Shown here: positions 1 through 11,480 of the stretch, piece after piece | How positions within the stretch are numbered: the stretch's first letter is position 1 | How the letters are laid out: the number at the start of each line of letters is the position of its first letter | NCBI GenBank assembly: GCA_012845835.1 | Contig: JABAKD010000012.1 | Coordinates: 3,027,570-3,091,569, forward strand | Origin: Undaria pinnatifida | Lineage: Eukaryota > Sar > Phaeophyceae > Laminariales > Alariaceae | Reading direction: 5' to 3' | DNA: 64,000 nucleotides | The notes under the pieces: model-generated | Told to the model about the DNA's origin: nothing | The model's input: only the letters and a program-made list of their open reading frames with translations | The model's database searches: none | Made by a program: the position numbers and the translations under genes

Positions 1-1200
1 ATGTATCCTTTTATCGAGTGAATCTTGAAAGTCGAATAACCGGTGAGGGGGAGGGGCGGAGTTTTGAAGGACGTGGGGGCCTGGTTTTGATCAAAAGCGA
101 GCGGGTTTGGAGGGGGGGGGGAAGGGGGGGGGAATTTGTGCATGTAAGTTATAATCCTTTCAAGGGGATAAATCTAACGGTTATGGCACCAGTTTATTAT
201 TGGGGGGGGGGGGGGGTTGGGGCGGGGGTGGGGCGTGTGGGGTAGCTCAATATGTGCGTGGAAACTATACATTATTTTGAGGGGATAAATGTGACGGTTT
301 TGGAAATGATGCATCAGTTTATCATGTATATCCTGGGGTAAGTCGTACAATCAATGAGTAGAGAGAGGGTGGAGTGTTCGAGGGGGTGGGGTTGGGATGG
401 GTTGGGGGGGGGGAAGGTGGGGGGTGGGGACGGAGGGGGCGGGGGAGGGGGCGGGGAGGGGGGAGGGGGGGAAAGAAGGGTTTTAGGTGAGGGGTTTGTT
501 ATACGTGTGGTGCTAGGTCTAGGCGATGGTGTGGGTGATGGGGAAGAAGGGGGTGTTCGGGGCGGGGGGGGGGGGGAAAGCAGCGGCATGGATGGCTCTC
601 GAAAGATAATGAGGTGATATCCTGTGCGTGAAGTTTTTATTAATCTGGCGGATTTCGATATTTGGTGGGGCGTTTGAGTAAGGGAGAGCGAGAGGGGGGG
701 GGCGGGGGGGGGGGGGAGATTTTTTAGCACGTTTAGGTCACAAATAACATTTAAATACACTTCGGCTATGAGATCAAAGATATGTAGGGGCTTGTTGTAC
801 GCGTGGTGCTAGGTCTAGGCGATCGCGCGGGTGGTTGGAAAAGAGGGGGCGTTGAAGGGGGGGGGGGTCGGGGGGAAAATAATTGAAAACTACGTCATGG
901 ATGGTCAGAAAGATAATGACATGATATCAACTGCGTATAAGTGTTTATTACTCTGGCCGATTTCGATTGTGAGTGGGGCGTTTGGACAAACTAGGCGGAA
1001 GGGGGAGGGGATCGGGGGACGGGGGGGGGGGGACGGGGGGGGGGGGGGGAGGGTTGGGGTTTTCATGAACAAGAGGGGTCAGGGGAGGGGGAGGGGAGGG
1101 GGGGGGGGGGCGGGGGGCGGGACATTTCAATATGTGCGCGGAAACTATAAATCCTCAAAGGGGACAAACCTGACGATTGAAGCAATAAGAGATCCCTTTA
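1..1200. repeat. G-rich low-complexity tract with a ~300-bp tandem duplication and R1 fragments
   Basis: The plus strand is dominated by runs of G and has no credible gene. Bases 490-690 recur about 300 bp later at 787-990: both carry gtggtgctaggtctaggcga, then a catggatgg segment, then a ctgg-cgatttcgat segment followed by tggggcgttt. Pieces of the dispersed family R1, in minus orientation, lie at about 1-200, 250-330 and 1126-1190; each has a variant of gcgcggaaactata followed by aagggga-aaa-ctgacg. The overlapping Gly-rich plus and Pro-rich minus reading frames are products of the G runs. Confidence 0.7.
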
Positions 1201-1359
1201 TATCATCTGGCTTGTAATGTTTACTATTCTAGAAGGTTTGATGTTCGATGCAGCATGCAACCCAGTGTTTAAGTGTAGTAAATAACGTGTTAAATCTTCA
1301 TAAGTTGTTCTTGTATGATACATGGATCGAAAGCTAGAATATTTTATAGAATATTTGTA

Positions 1360-1573
1360 GTTACCATTATTTTCTGACATCGCTAATTATAAGAAAGAGA
1401 TACGTATTATCAAATACAACAGGCGAGGTGATGTGGTCATGCACTGTTTGTCACCACCATCATACAGTTACCATTATTTTCTGACATCGCTAACTATACG
1501 AAAGAGATATGTATTGCCAAATACAGCATGCGAGGTGATGTGTGTGGCCATGTACTGTCTCCGCCATTGAGCA
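1360..1573. repeat. 107-bp tandem duplication
   Basis: The stretch beginning gttaccattattttctgaca starts at 1360 and again at 1467. Both copies continue through a tacgaaagagata-like stretch and gcgaggtgatgtg to a catg-actgt end, with scattered substitutions. No gene is apparent here. Confidence 0.85.
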
Positions 1574-1949
1574 TTTAGGGCATCGCACACGCCGACAGCC
1601 TTGCCCAAAAAAGCCAGCACAGAGTTTCAGCGTTCACTAAATTTAAGTTCTAGTCACGGGGGGGTCAAGACGAAAAAACCTCTCGAATCGAACTTGCAAG
1701 GAGCACTCGCACAGCAGCGGAGGGTGTCAGAGCTGCGGTGCTGTAACTGTGGACGCTGGGGCAGTGAAGGGTCGAGCTATGTGGTGGATGGGCAGGAGCA
1801 AAGTAGGCGGCTCGGCTGCTGTACAGTGACTTCTGCAGCAGAGAATCCGGCGGTATATGGCATGTATTGACAGCGAGCCCAATATGCTGCGCTGTAGTTG
1901 GTAGCGCTGCGAACATGATGGTTGGTGGTTGAAACTACGTGACGCAGTA

Positions 1950-3040
1950 GAACGCTGTTGATCGCGAAAGATCAGGGAGGGGTCCGAGTTGCGTCAAATT
2001 AGTAGCTGTACTGTTTTCAGCAGAAAGGGAGCACAGCAGTTTGTCCGACGCGCAAGACGGATCGACGAGTGTACTGAAATCCATACGATAACGCGTGTAC
2101 CGAAAAAATTCGCCAAACGAGAAAGCCGAATCATTCCACGAGCACAGCCTGTTGCTTCCCAGGGAGGACCGCAAGGAAGGAGCCCCGACATGAGCTCCTA
2201 GAGCACGGTGTCCGTAGTCCAAGGGGGTCCCGCGAAGGTCGGTCTGGCTCCGTCAGCAAAGGTGAATGCAGGCCGAGATGGGCTCTCTAAGCAAGCGAAG
2301 TCCCCGTCGATGGTCCTTCGAAGAGTTGATTCCAGTATGCTTGTCCGTGGCACGTTGTGCATATGCCTCAGCCCCGAAGCGCAAAAAAAGAAACAGGTCG
2401 ACGGGCGATCTTGGGGCTTGTGCTTGCAGCTAGCGGAGATGTGCAGTGCAACATGCAGGCAGAGCGCGGAGCAAACAAGTCTGATGGGTGAGGCTTGGGC
2501 AGTTCCGCTGCGGAGTGGTCTATGCGACACAGCTGGCGGGGAACTGATGCGACCAAAAGCCGAGACGCGGAGTGTGCTCCGAAGAGCAGTGTCGTCCGCA
2601 CATAGCTGGAAGGTGTCATCCGTGTGGTACGTGCCCGGCGACCAACAGGAGGGACCAAAAGCCGAGACGAGGAGTGTGCTCCGAAGAGCAGTATCGTCCG
2701 CATGCAGTTGGAAGGTGTCGTCCGTGTGGTACGTGCATAGCGACCAACAGGAGGGGCCCCTGCCATCTCACTGCTGTTGTGGTCGCCGTTGTAGAAGGAA
2801 GGGCGCCCCCTCCATTGAGAATCCACCCGAGAAGGAACAGGGGTTGTGAGCTCGATGGAAAGCAAAAAGCAAAATCGCTGCCAAAAAAAAATCGGAGAGA
2901 TTGGAGGGACGCTGCCACAATAGCAAGTCAAGCTTAAGACGACGCCATTTGTATTAAGTTCAGTTGTTAGTGGAGTATTAGTCCGTTTGAACATTTGCAA
3001 AAGGTTAACCAATAGCCTTACCCAATTTAAGCCTTATAAC
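1950..3040 (-). mobile_element. Possible 3' LTR of a retrotransposon (minus strand)
   Basis: Read on the minus strand, a purine tract (about 3041-3055, G-rich ending gagag) is followed at once by TGTTATAAGG. This is the usual arrangement of a polypurine tract and the TG start of an LTR. A matching CA end (ATCAACA on minus) occurs near 1950, giving an LTR of about 1.1 kb. No pol domain lies upstream on that strand, and I could not find the partner LTR. The call rests on these two junctions only and could be chance. Confidence 0.25.
2548..2752. repeat. 102-bp tandem duplication
   Basis: The block starting gaccaaaagccgagacg and ending accaacaggagg occurs at about 2548-2650 and again at about 2650-2752. 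Because 102 is a multiple of three, every open frame across it shows a repeated 34-residue unit, which makes the overlapping frames look protein-like. It lies inside the candidate LTR. Confidence 0.9.
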
Positions 3041-3159
3041 ACTCTCCCCCCCTGAAACGGCGGGATACCAGGTCGGCCGGATATACGGGCGGACGTGTCA
3101 ATATCCAAGAGGTTTCATGTCCTGGGGATACCGGGGAGGGTACCCCCCTTTTCAGTGGT

Positions 3160-3515
3160 GTGTTTGAGCCACTCGCACGAGTGACTCTGTACCTCACGGG
3201 CGAAAATGGTTCAGGCAGTTGTTTTGGCGCAGCTTAGATTACCTCCGCATTGCGGATTGATTTCGTCCGTATAAAACATGAAAACGTGACATCGCAGAAG
3301 GAACAAAGGGGTTACTCGCGCGAGTGACCCCTCGCCACTGAAATTGAAGGCCCAGAAAGGGAACCCCCACTGAAATGTTAATTATTGTGGGTGGGGGGGA
3401 TTGAACCCGCGACCCAAAAACCCATGGTCCTGCCGACGACGCCATTTTTAAGGTTATAGGGTGGGGACACAGAGTGCCCCTGCAGGTCTGCCAATTGAGC
3501 AGGTCCTCGGAGAGT
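3160..3515 (-). mobile_element. tRNA-headed (SINE-like) repeat, family R2, copy 1
   Basis: On the minus strand a perfect pol III box B (GGGTTCAATCC, about 3398-3408) follows a box-A-like CTGCTCAATTGGCAGA near 3500. A second weaker box-A match (TGGCGTCGTCGG) lies near 3440. The body at 3160-3350 is shared with 62283-62485. Both have gtgtttgagccactcgcac, a ttggcgcagc-tag core, and an inverted-repeat motif actcgcgcgagtgacc. The tRNA-like part does not fold into a full tRNA by eye, so I call it a SINE head and not a tRNA gene. Confidence 0.5.
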
Positions 3516-3584
3516 ACTCACTTTTTTTGCCCTCGTAGAGACGTAGCTTTATTCGATTCCACCAGAGCCCCAGATGACTTCTGA

Positions 3585-3611
3585 GATCGGAGGCACGTCG
3601 TGCCTCCGATC
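3585..3611. repeat. 27-bp near-perfect palindrome
   Basis: Arms GATCGGAGGCACG and CGTGCCTCCGATC are separated by a single T. No gene is recognised on either side. It could be a hairpin terminator or a remnant of foldback DNA. Confidence 0.8.
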
Positions 3612-3734
3612 TATTTCCTAACTTTTCCGAATATAAAACGCCGACCTCTTATCATACGAAACCCATCCAAATGATCTCAACTTCAGATAATTAGAGGTCT
3701 TTCGAGGCCGTAACTTAACAATATACATGATAAA

Positions 3735-4835
3735 ATGATGGATTCCTTCCACAACCGTCAGATTTGTTCCCTTGAAGGATTTGTAGTTTCCGCGCACAGA
3801 TTGAGTTGCCCCGTCCGTTTCCCCCTCTCCCCCCCCCCCCCCGCTCCCTCTTGTTCAAACCCAGGCCCCCACGCCCTTAAAACCTCCGCCCTCCCCTCAC
3901 CGGTTATGCGACCTACAGGATACACTTGATAAACTGATGCATTTCCTTCCACAGCTGTCAGATTTTATCCCCTTCAAAAACGGGGTTTATAGTTTCCGCG
4001 CACAGACTGACTAACATCACCCTGTTGACCCTGATAGCTATACTGTAATTCCAAGGGAAGTCGCCGATCTATATCCTTAATGAGGTCACACACCCAGTAA
4101 TACGCGCGATCGGAGTATCACACACAGTTTGCAAAGATGAGTTTCGGCAAAATCTTCGATCTCACAGCTAAAGTGTATTTTTATTTTATAATATTATACA
4201 TAGCACGCGCGAACGATCTTCCGTAGAAATGCTACAACTAACTGCTGTGTATTAACAACCATATCGTAGGTTTAATTAACAAACACCATAATATCACAAA
4301 TTATAATATAAATATCCATTAAAGGATTTATAGTGTCCACGGACAGATTGAGTTGCCCCCCCCCCCCCCCCCCCCTCCGCTCCCTCTTGTTCAAACCCAG
4401 GCCCCACGCCCTAAAAACTCCGCCCTCCCTTCACCGGCTATTATACGACTTGCAGGATACACTTGATAAACTGAAGCATTTCCTTCCACAGCTGTCAGAT
4501 TTTGTCCCCCTAAAAAAAAATGGATTTTATAGTTTTCGCGCATAGACCGACTAACATCATCACCCTGTTGACCCTGATAGCTACTACACTATAGTTCCAA
4601 GGGGAGTCGCCGACCTGTATCCTTTATGAGGACACACAACCCGTAATACGCGCGATCGGAGTATCACACACAGCTTGCAAAGAAGAGTTACGACCAAATC
4701 TTACAATCTCACAGCTGGAGTGTATTTCAATTTTTGTAATATAAATATTGATGTTCTACGCACCTTGCAAAATTGAGTTTCAACCATTCAATCGGTCGCT
4801 ACTCACAGCTGACTTCATTCAATTTTTATGAGAAT
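3735..4835 (+). repeat. Dispersed repeat R1, tandem dimer
   Basis: Two successive units of about 540 bp. Each has a poly-C segment with cgctccctcttgttcaaacc, then ggatacacttgataaactga, then a core of about 240 bp. The core runs through ccacagctgtcagatttt, tttccgcgcacaga-tga, aacatca-ccctgttgaccctg and acgcgcgatcggagtatcac, ending at ctcacagct. Unit cores lie at about 3930-4180 and 4470-4725, with a third fragment at 4745-4830. Other copies are at 1-330 and 1126-1190 (minus), 21971-22222 (minus) and 58764-59020 (plus). No coding capacity was seen. Confidence 0.85.
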
Positions 4836-4879
4836 CAAATAAAAAATAAAGTACCAGATTATCACATGTCATGAAGGCA

Positions 4880-4950
4880 TAGACCCAACCCAACCCGAAC
4901 CCTAACCCCTACTAACTCAATCCCTAACCCCGACCCCAACCCAGGCGAAG
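4880..4950 (-). repeat. Degenerate telomere-like tract
   Basis: The plus strand reads as variants of CCCTAA (acccgaaccctaacccc, then ccctaaccccgaccccaaccc). This is TTAGGG-like on the minus strand. It is interstitial and heavily mutated. Confidence 0.6.
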
Positions 4951-5107
4951 CCTACGACCCTTCGCGCGGCTTCGCTCCACCTCTAAAAATGCAATACTTC
5001 TAGTACTACTTTATCTGGTATGCTTGGGGTGGTCAGAACGCGGTAAAGTCTATACTGGAAGGCTCCACACCAAAGATAAAGATTCGGCACGGCACATTTT
5101 GGAGTTG

Positions 5108-5172
5108 AAACCGTACTACTACTACCACTACTACTACTACTACTACTACTGCTACTGCTACTACTACTACCA
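5108..5172. repeat. (TAC)n microsatellite
   Basis: A run of TAC/CTA trinucleotides with a few interruptions. It makes the overlapping plus frame a tyrosine-rich run, which I do not treat as protein. Confidence 0.9.
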
Positions 5173-5512
5173 CTGTTTTGTGTGTGGATCCATGCAGCAG
5201 ATAAGGCGGGTAAGTGATACTAGGGGTTCCTCGAAGAAGCCGGACGGTTCATGGCCAGGTGGCATGTGGAGGAAGATAAAAAGAGCTCGGAGCGCCGTGC
5301 AGCCCGGATGCGTATGACGCCCAAAGACGAATAAGGGGGAAAGGTGGGTAGGGGAACCGCGGCTGGCTGTGTGTGGCTGAAGATAGCAAGGAGACGGCAC
5401 AGACAGGGTAGTAGCAAGAAACACCACGCCAGAGATACACATTATTGTGTTTTGTTCAACTATTTCACCCCAATGATGTCATTAAGTGGCACTCGTCGGT
5501 ATATTTCGTATG

Positions 5513-5531
5513 GGTTAGGGTTAGGGTTAGT
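5513..5531 (+). repeat. Short TTAGGG tract
   Basis: Three exact consecutive units (gggttagggttagggttag) in otherwise unique sequence. It may be a trace of telomere repair at a break. Confidence 0.8.
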
Positions 5532-5907
5532 TCAATCCGTTCGTTGTGAAAACCACAATAAATGATACGATGTATATGTAAAATATGATCTTCGTTTTTT
5601 TTGGCTCGCTGTTCTCCGGTGGCCGAGTGCTTCTTTTCGCACTTTCGGCCGCGGGGCAAGCTAACCTGCCATGGGTACATTATGAAGCATGTCTGGATCT
5701 CGGCCGAGCTCCGTGGCGGCGCTTGGCCAATTAAACGTCGCTTAGCTGGCTCTATTTGGCAAGGGATTGCGTTCCGCCTCCCTGAGACGAGCAGGTCACT
5801 TGGAACACCCCAACCGATTTTTTTTTTCAAAATTTGATATTTTGATGAACTTTTACAACTTTTTGTTCTTCGTTGTTTTGTTCGTAAAAAAATGGCCCGC
5901 TACTCAA

Positions 5908-6022
5908 CTAACCTCAGCAGCAGCACAGCAGCAGTAGCAGCAACCGCCCGGACCTAAATTAACCTCAGCAGCAGCATAACAGCAGCAGTAGCAGCAACAG
6001 ATAGCAGTAGTATCAGCAGGAC
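5908..6022. repeat. CAG/AGC-rich tandem repeat
   Basis: Imperfect agcagcagtagcagcaac units appear twice, each after an aacctcagcagcagca lead. The repeat gives Cys/Ala-rich frames on the minus strand. No gene is supported. Confidence 0.75.
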
Positions 6023-6024
6023 AC

Positions 6025-7815
6025 ATGTGGATCGGATTAGTGTGGGATTTGGGGGCGCGCTGCCCTGGGCCGTTTCGGCCCCAGATCTCGACGTGAGTGC
6101 GTGGGCATGGGTGCAGACAAGGGTAAACCGGCCTGCGTTCTCCCGCCGCGCGGGCGGCCACTCGTCGAGGCAATATCGAAAAAGGGTCTGTGGACGTGGT
6201 TGACCCGGGTGTGTTTATTTTTCTCTTGCGGGGTAACTAGACGTGTCCGAATGTAACGACCGTTGTTGCTTGCACAAAAAGACATATATATCCCGGTATT
6301 AAATTCCCGACATAGCGAATACCAGCAGGAGAAGGCTGGGAGGTAGAGGCCAGGAGCAGCCGACTGTTGGAACGAGCGCCACAGGGCACGGTTTGCATCT
6401 CTCCGCGCGGGAGACGGAGCTCACAGGGACATAGAGCGGGGAAAGCTTTGAAGATGGCGCCGAGCGCGGCGAGGGTGGCAGGCATCGCGAGCGCAGCATG
6501 CACGCAAGTCTCGACCAGGCCAAGTATTATTTTTTGGGCAGAGTAGAACCATGGGTAGGGTTCAAGGATATATAACTCCTTATTAGCGATAGCCAAACTC
6601 ACGTAACACGGTGCTGCTGTGGGCAAAATCGGGTGTAATTACATTTCAGCGTTCACCACGCGCCCTGGACGCCGTCTGATTGGTCGGGTGGATCGGTTCT
6701 AGGTCTATTGCTATTGTCGTACACGCATGTCTTACACACATACATTTCTGACCACATGCATCAAGTAGTGGCGGGTTCAGGCGGGAACACTAGTCTATCG
6801 ATCTAGCTCTACTTTCTACGGGGATAAACGGGGAGTACATCAAGGTTTCGGTACCCCTCAAACACAGTACCAAAGCGTTGGACACTACCTCCAAATCATG
6901 GAAAATCATACCACGTACGCCACACATACCGAAATTGTTGCCGCCAACCAATTAATTCAAGGTAAACATCCAAGAGCGACTGGCATTGGCGGGTCAACCC
7001 TATCCATTACCAAGTCAAACACGTGTGTGTGGCGTACTATATACCAACCAGCACTATTATTACAAACGGGTCACGGGTGGCCTACAAATGACTCACCTTC
7101 GCGGCCGTTCTCACAGTTCGTGTCGACCTACGGCGGCGGCACTCAATTTCTCTGGTCCTCCGTCTCGTGTGGTTTTTTCGGGCCGTCAGTGTCTGTATCC
7201 TAAACGAAGTATAGCGGGATTTGGGTGGAAAGTCCGGTTCTCGGGATGTGGCGCTTCCAAGCTCGCCACACGCGCGGAGCGGGTGTTCGAACGATACAGT
7301 GCAATGGGATGCAGTATGCATACGATACGAGTGATGTACATGCACAGGAATGACGCGTGACAGTGTACAGTGGTTCAATCTTTTCTTTCTCCCATCGGCC
7401 GTGCTTAGAATAACACATGGTTGGTGGCCGGTGTATGAAGGATTATGAACCCGTTAAGATACGGCCTTCGAAATCCTCCTAACCCTATTACGCAAACAGC
7501 TGAATGCCGCTGCTATTCCACAAGTATGCAGCAGGGATCCTCCGACGGCTTGATCCCTACTAATACTCTAGGCCCTCCGCATATAGCTTGGTACGGACGG
7601 CTATACGCATCATCGTATTAATAGTATCCTGAAACCAAGGCGGCGAAACACCTCCCCAGCATATCGCCGCGAGACGAAAAAGCTAGTCGAGGCGCCCAGC
7701 GTCTGTGACTCAGGATACTCTCCTCACTCTCCTTCATCCCCCAAAACCGCCCCTCCGTTTCAGTGAACGGTTCCCGTAGACGACGGTAAACCGACGATCT
7801 TGAAATTTCCCTCTT
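6025..7815. other. No gene recognised
   Basis: Mixed-composition DNA. Several open frames of 60-130 codons are present on both strands, for example minus 6237-6626 with hydrophobic stretches. None has a recognisable domain, a convincing splice structure or a repeated homologue in the window. I see no tRNA or rRNA. Confidence 0.5.
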
Positions 7816-7818
7816 CTT

Positions 7819-9065
7819 TCAGGAAACGGCGTGCGCAAACGGTTCCCGAAAACGGACGGTCTTGAACCTTCCCTTCTCTTCCACAACCAAGAAGATGGAG
7901 CAAATACCCGCGTGCACCCCAGATTGGATCACGGCAAAAAGTGTAAGGCTGTTAAGAAAGGTCCTTGTTAATCTTGCGGTCCATTCTTCGCTTAGTACCT
8001 TGTGCTCCGAAAATATATGTCCGTGATCCTCGGGAAATACTCTCCTTATGTTTGCGGATGGATTCTCCACTTGGTGAAAAGGGCGACGTGCGGCTAACTT
8101 CTGTCTCCCCCTCTCCATCTCCTGGCTATTCAGCTCCTCCCAACCCCCGTCTGGAGAGCGCACTCGCCCAAATGGCTTGTTGGGGTCGTATAGCATTCCC
8201 GTGAATGCCGTCGGCTCGCCCATGTTATCCGCGAACTCCCTCTTCACCTGAGTACCTACCGGTTGTCGAGTTAACGCTTCTTCCCTGGACGCAGCGCGTC
8301 GTTCTCCCTTGGACGGGATGCCGTCGGGCTTTGGGCTCCCAGTAGCGGCCTCGGTATTCCCAGGCCCATGCGTCACCCTTCGCCTTGACTGCTTTGCGGT
8401 CCAACAAAGTGTACACGGGGCGCCGGTGTGAATGCTTTTGCCAACCCGGAGTCTGGTCAAGAGACCGCGTGTTCGAACTCGACTTCAAACTCATGACGCA
8501 GCTCGGCCGGTCTTAGATGGCGGGGTTTACGTTCGCCCCCGAAACCGTCCGCCTCCGGATTCTGCGTCCGCTCAGGTTGACCACCAAGCTCGACCCAGGT
8601 CTGGGAATACTTACCACTGGCGCTGTCCAGTGTTCGTGGCTCAACTCGGGGTGTGTCCCTTGTCTGGCTTGGGAACTATCTGCCTCTTTAGCCATCACCC
8701 CATCACCAGGTCCCCCACCTTGACGTGCCTTCCTTGTGAGTCGCGCCCAATGTGTGCATGCGATGCATTTTGCGCCTTGTCCTTGTCGGTCCACCGCTTC
8801 TCCAGGACGGCCTTTAATTCCACGAAATCGTTTTGTTTGTCCGCCATAAAACTATCAAGCCCTCCTCGGAACTCCGATCCGTCCAGGCTGAGAGTCATAT
8901 TGTCGATTTTCGTGTGCCCGTTGCGGCCGAACAAGGCACGGAAGGGTGTCGCGTTGGATGGTAACGCCGGGTCGGGTGTCACCCGCTTCCAGCAAGCGGG
9001 GAGTACATATTGATCCCACCACAGCGGCCATTTCTGGCACAGAATATCGACAGTACCTCCTGGAG
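7819..9065 (-). pseudogene. Ty3/gypsy integrase C-terminal region, frameshifted
   Basis: This continues the integrase at 9066-9740 toward its C-terminus, with the reading frame broken several times. At 8695-9060 the minus strand has TPDPALPSNATPFRALFGRN, the typical post-core segment of gypsy integrases, followed by KVGDLV. At 8513-8700 it has LSHEHWTAP and LSGRRIRRR, which fit the SH3-like GPY/F region. At about 8300-8460 it has RRPVYTLLDRK and AWEYRGRYW, resembling the chromodomain-like tail used for target choice. At about 8130-8250 a GMLYDPNKPFGRVRSPDGGW segment is followed by EEL. Stops and frame changes mean no intact product. There is no LTR that I can place at the left end. Confidence 0.75.
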
Positions 9066-9740
9066 TTACCCTCCCGTCCGTTCCGCAGCCCCTTGGCTCC
9101 GCGCGAAGTCTGCAGGGCCGTGATTCAGAGCTACATTCAACCACCTACACAAGTGGCCGACCACTTGCGCCGTGAACACCCCCCCGCCGTCGCTCCTGCT
9201 TAACTGCGGCACGCCAAAAGTCAGCGTCAGCTCCATCAACGTCCGGCTGACTTCCAGCGATCCCGTGGAGGCGAGGGGATACCTGAAGATGAACTTGCTG
9301 GCCCTGTCGACCATCACCAGCAAATACCGGTTGCCAGCCGCCGACACTTGGTGGAAGTCTTGAAGGTCTGATTTTAGAACTCGCCACGGATGCAAAAACC
9401 TGGCCGGCATCATCCTCACTTTACGGCTGTACGTCCTTTTCTTTCGGCGGCGCTCGCATGACAGCACATACTGTCGCACGTCCTTTCGCAGCGACGGCCA
9501 GCCGTATTTGTCTCTCACCAACAGTAGTGTCGTGCGAGCCACGCCGGGGTGGCCGAAGGTGCTATGGCCCAGGGACAACACCCTCGGTATCAGCGTCCTC
9601 GGTATCGCCAAAGTGTCCCCCCCCCCCCTGGGTGCGTACCACAGAACCCCGTTGTCGTCCGTCAGGTACTCGTCTTCCCCCGAGCCCGGCTCCTTGAACA
9701 TGGGTCCTAGCGTTGCGTCTTGTTTCTGTCTACTCGCCAA
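9066..9740 (-). pseudogene. Ty3/gypsy retrotransposon integrase core (remnant)
   Basis: A 224-codon open frame. It would insert the retrotransposon cDNA into the nuclear genome. Residues 59-64 (H-x4-H) and Cys95 belong to the zinc-binding H2C2 domain, but the partner cysteine appears to be Arg97, so the finger is damaged. In the rve core the catalytic acids are Asp125 (KSDLQDF), Asp184 (SRSDGGG) and Glu220 (GAAER). Exactly 35 residues separate Asp184 from Glu220, the expected D35E spacing. NRYLLVMVDRASKF is the usual second strand of the RNase H fold. The frame ends just after the third acid and the rest of the domain continues in other frames to the left. The Asp/Glu triad is preserved, but the element is clearly dead. 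Confidence 0.85.
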
Positions 9741-11480
9741 TCATGCGTGGTCCTTTAGCAATCGTGCCGTCTATGCCACTAAGGGACTCCGCCTGTCCGG
9801 TGCTGGTTGCGTTGTCAGCGCTGGACGTTCTGGTGATGCCCGCGTCTGAGGGGCTCGTGGTGGTTGTGACATCCCCTTATGCCCCCCCGTGCCTGCTTCG
9901 GTCTACGTGGGCAACGTCGACTTCGGGGTTGACCGTGCTTCCTTGAGCGCTCTGGTGGTCGCTCTCATGACTGCACGTGTAACAGTTCCAACGTCCTCCC
10001 GCTGTAGAGCGGCCAGGCCCTCGAGCACGTCCTCCCCGACGGTTATTTTCTCAAATCCTCGCGTTGTCAGCAAGATCCGCTCGCGTTGTTAGCAAGTCTC
10101 TGACTGCCAACCCCCCCAGCACCTCCCTCATCATGGGGGTAAGGTAAGGTAGGTGATCACGGTGGCAGCTGCTCCTCGGCTCACGGTGGGAGGGATCGTA
10201 GATCGTATACACCTCCTTTCTACTTATTAACTTCGTGAAGCCCTCAAATCTTAACTCTTCGGCGGTCTCTATGTCACTGGAGTCCATCGCGTGGGGTTGG
10301 TAGGTGTCTGCGCAGGGTTTCTCGCCCATAACGTGAGCCTTGGTCGTAGAAAGCATATGGTCTTCAAACGAAAAGACACCCTTTTGCCGGCTCTCCTTTC
10401 CAAGAAGTACGCTCCGTGGCCGTCTAAGATGCCTCCTAAGGAGGTGTTGCGGCTGATAGCCCTCCACCCCCCTCCACACGTGGAGGTTCCCGTTCGCTTC
10501 AGATACACCCGCTGTGGTGGTGGCGGCCACAAACGCTCGATTCTTCCCAGATGGTACTCCTACACTCACAAGACTACCCGCCGCCGTTCTCCGCCCAGGT
10601 AAGCCACGACCTTAAAGCCACCGACATGACCCACCGTACTTTCTATGTCCCACATCATCCGCCGCCATGACACCCCCCCAAGTCTGGTACGGTCCTCCAG
10701 AACTTAAAAGAATGCCGCCCCTGTTGACGGAATGGAATGTTCCCACGCTAGCCGCTTTGAGCTCCGCCTTTTTCTGTCTGGTAAGACTCGTCCAACATGG
10801 GTTGAACGCTGGTGCGCCACAGAGATCGGTAGCTGTGGTGAACATTTGAGTAGGAGGGCTCTGATCTCCGCCCAAACAAAGGCCTGCACAACGTCTACCC
10901 CACTTTCCCCCGGTTCCACGTTGCCGATCACCACGTTTGGCTTAATCTCCTGTAGGAAGGTCGTGCATTCTTCGTCCCCCGGCCTGGTCCTCACCAAGCG
11001 GATGGTCCCACGTATCCCATGGGTCCTAAAGCATTCCAACGCCCTCCAATCGTAGTCGGTGGCGGCCTTTATGTTCACCAGCTCTTGTGCCGCAAAGATG
11101 CTGCCCCCCCGGCCCTTCATAAACGCCTTCGCCTGTACGCTGACGAGGCCGTCCACCTTGACCTGTTTTCTGGAGTATATTTTCCACTGTAGGGTGCCGT
11201 CGTCTTCCTATGCGGCTTCCTCCAAAACCGGGACGGTGGATGGGGCTGCGGTATCCGGAGGCTCCTGTTCGGCGCTGACCGGTTTGATGACACAGAAGTG
11301 CACCTAGGGAGTCACCCCTTGTCTGGTATATCTGCCGTTCGCCGAGCTTTTGCCTCTTTTCTTCGCTGGTGCTGCCTATCAGCTTGGTGTTTTCGCCCCC
11401 CCTCTTCAGTTTGGTGTTTCCCGGCCTATACGAAGGATACCCATGGCTAACCAGGGGGCAGACTGAAGATTCCACAAAAA
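9741..11480 (-). pseudogene. Upstream internal region of the same gypsy element, badly decayed
   Basis: The minus strand has long overlapping frames (10051-10569, 10704-11156, 11026-11475) with no stop-dense gaps. This is the pattern of an old polyprotein with frameshifts. I cannot assign reverse transcriptase, RNase H or protease motifs with confidence; the YVDD region and RNase H residues are not visible. This portion may be gag/protease with the RT deleted, or too decayed to read. The link to the integrase rests on position and strand. Confidence 0.35.

Noticed and set aside
314-760. Pro/Ser-rich minus frame at the window's left end
   Set aside because: Produced by poly-G runs on the opposite strand.
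3390-3515. Possible functional tRNA gene on minus
   Set aside because: Box A and box B are good, but the acceptor ends do not pair and the spacing is wrong. The downstream body recurs elsewhere, so it is a SINE-like head.
5167-5442. Several overlapping minus frames of 60-90 codons
   Set aside because: No domain, no repeated homologue, and the three frames are mutually exclusive.
6237-6626. Hydrophobic 129-codon minus frame
   Set aside because: No recognisable family, and an overlapping frame is equally long. Not enough evidence for a gene.
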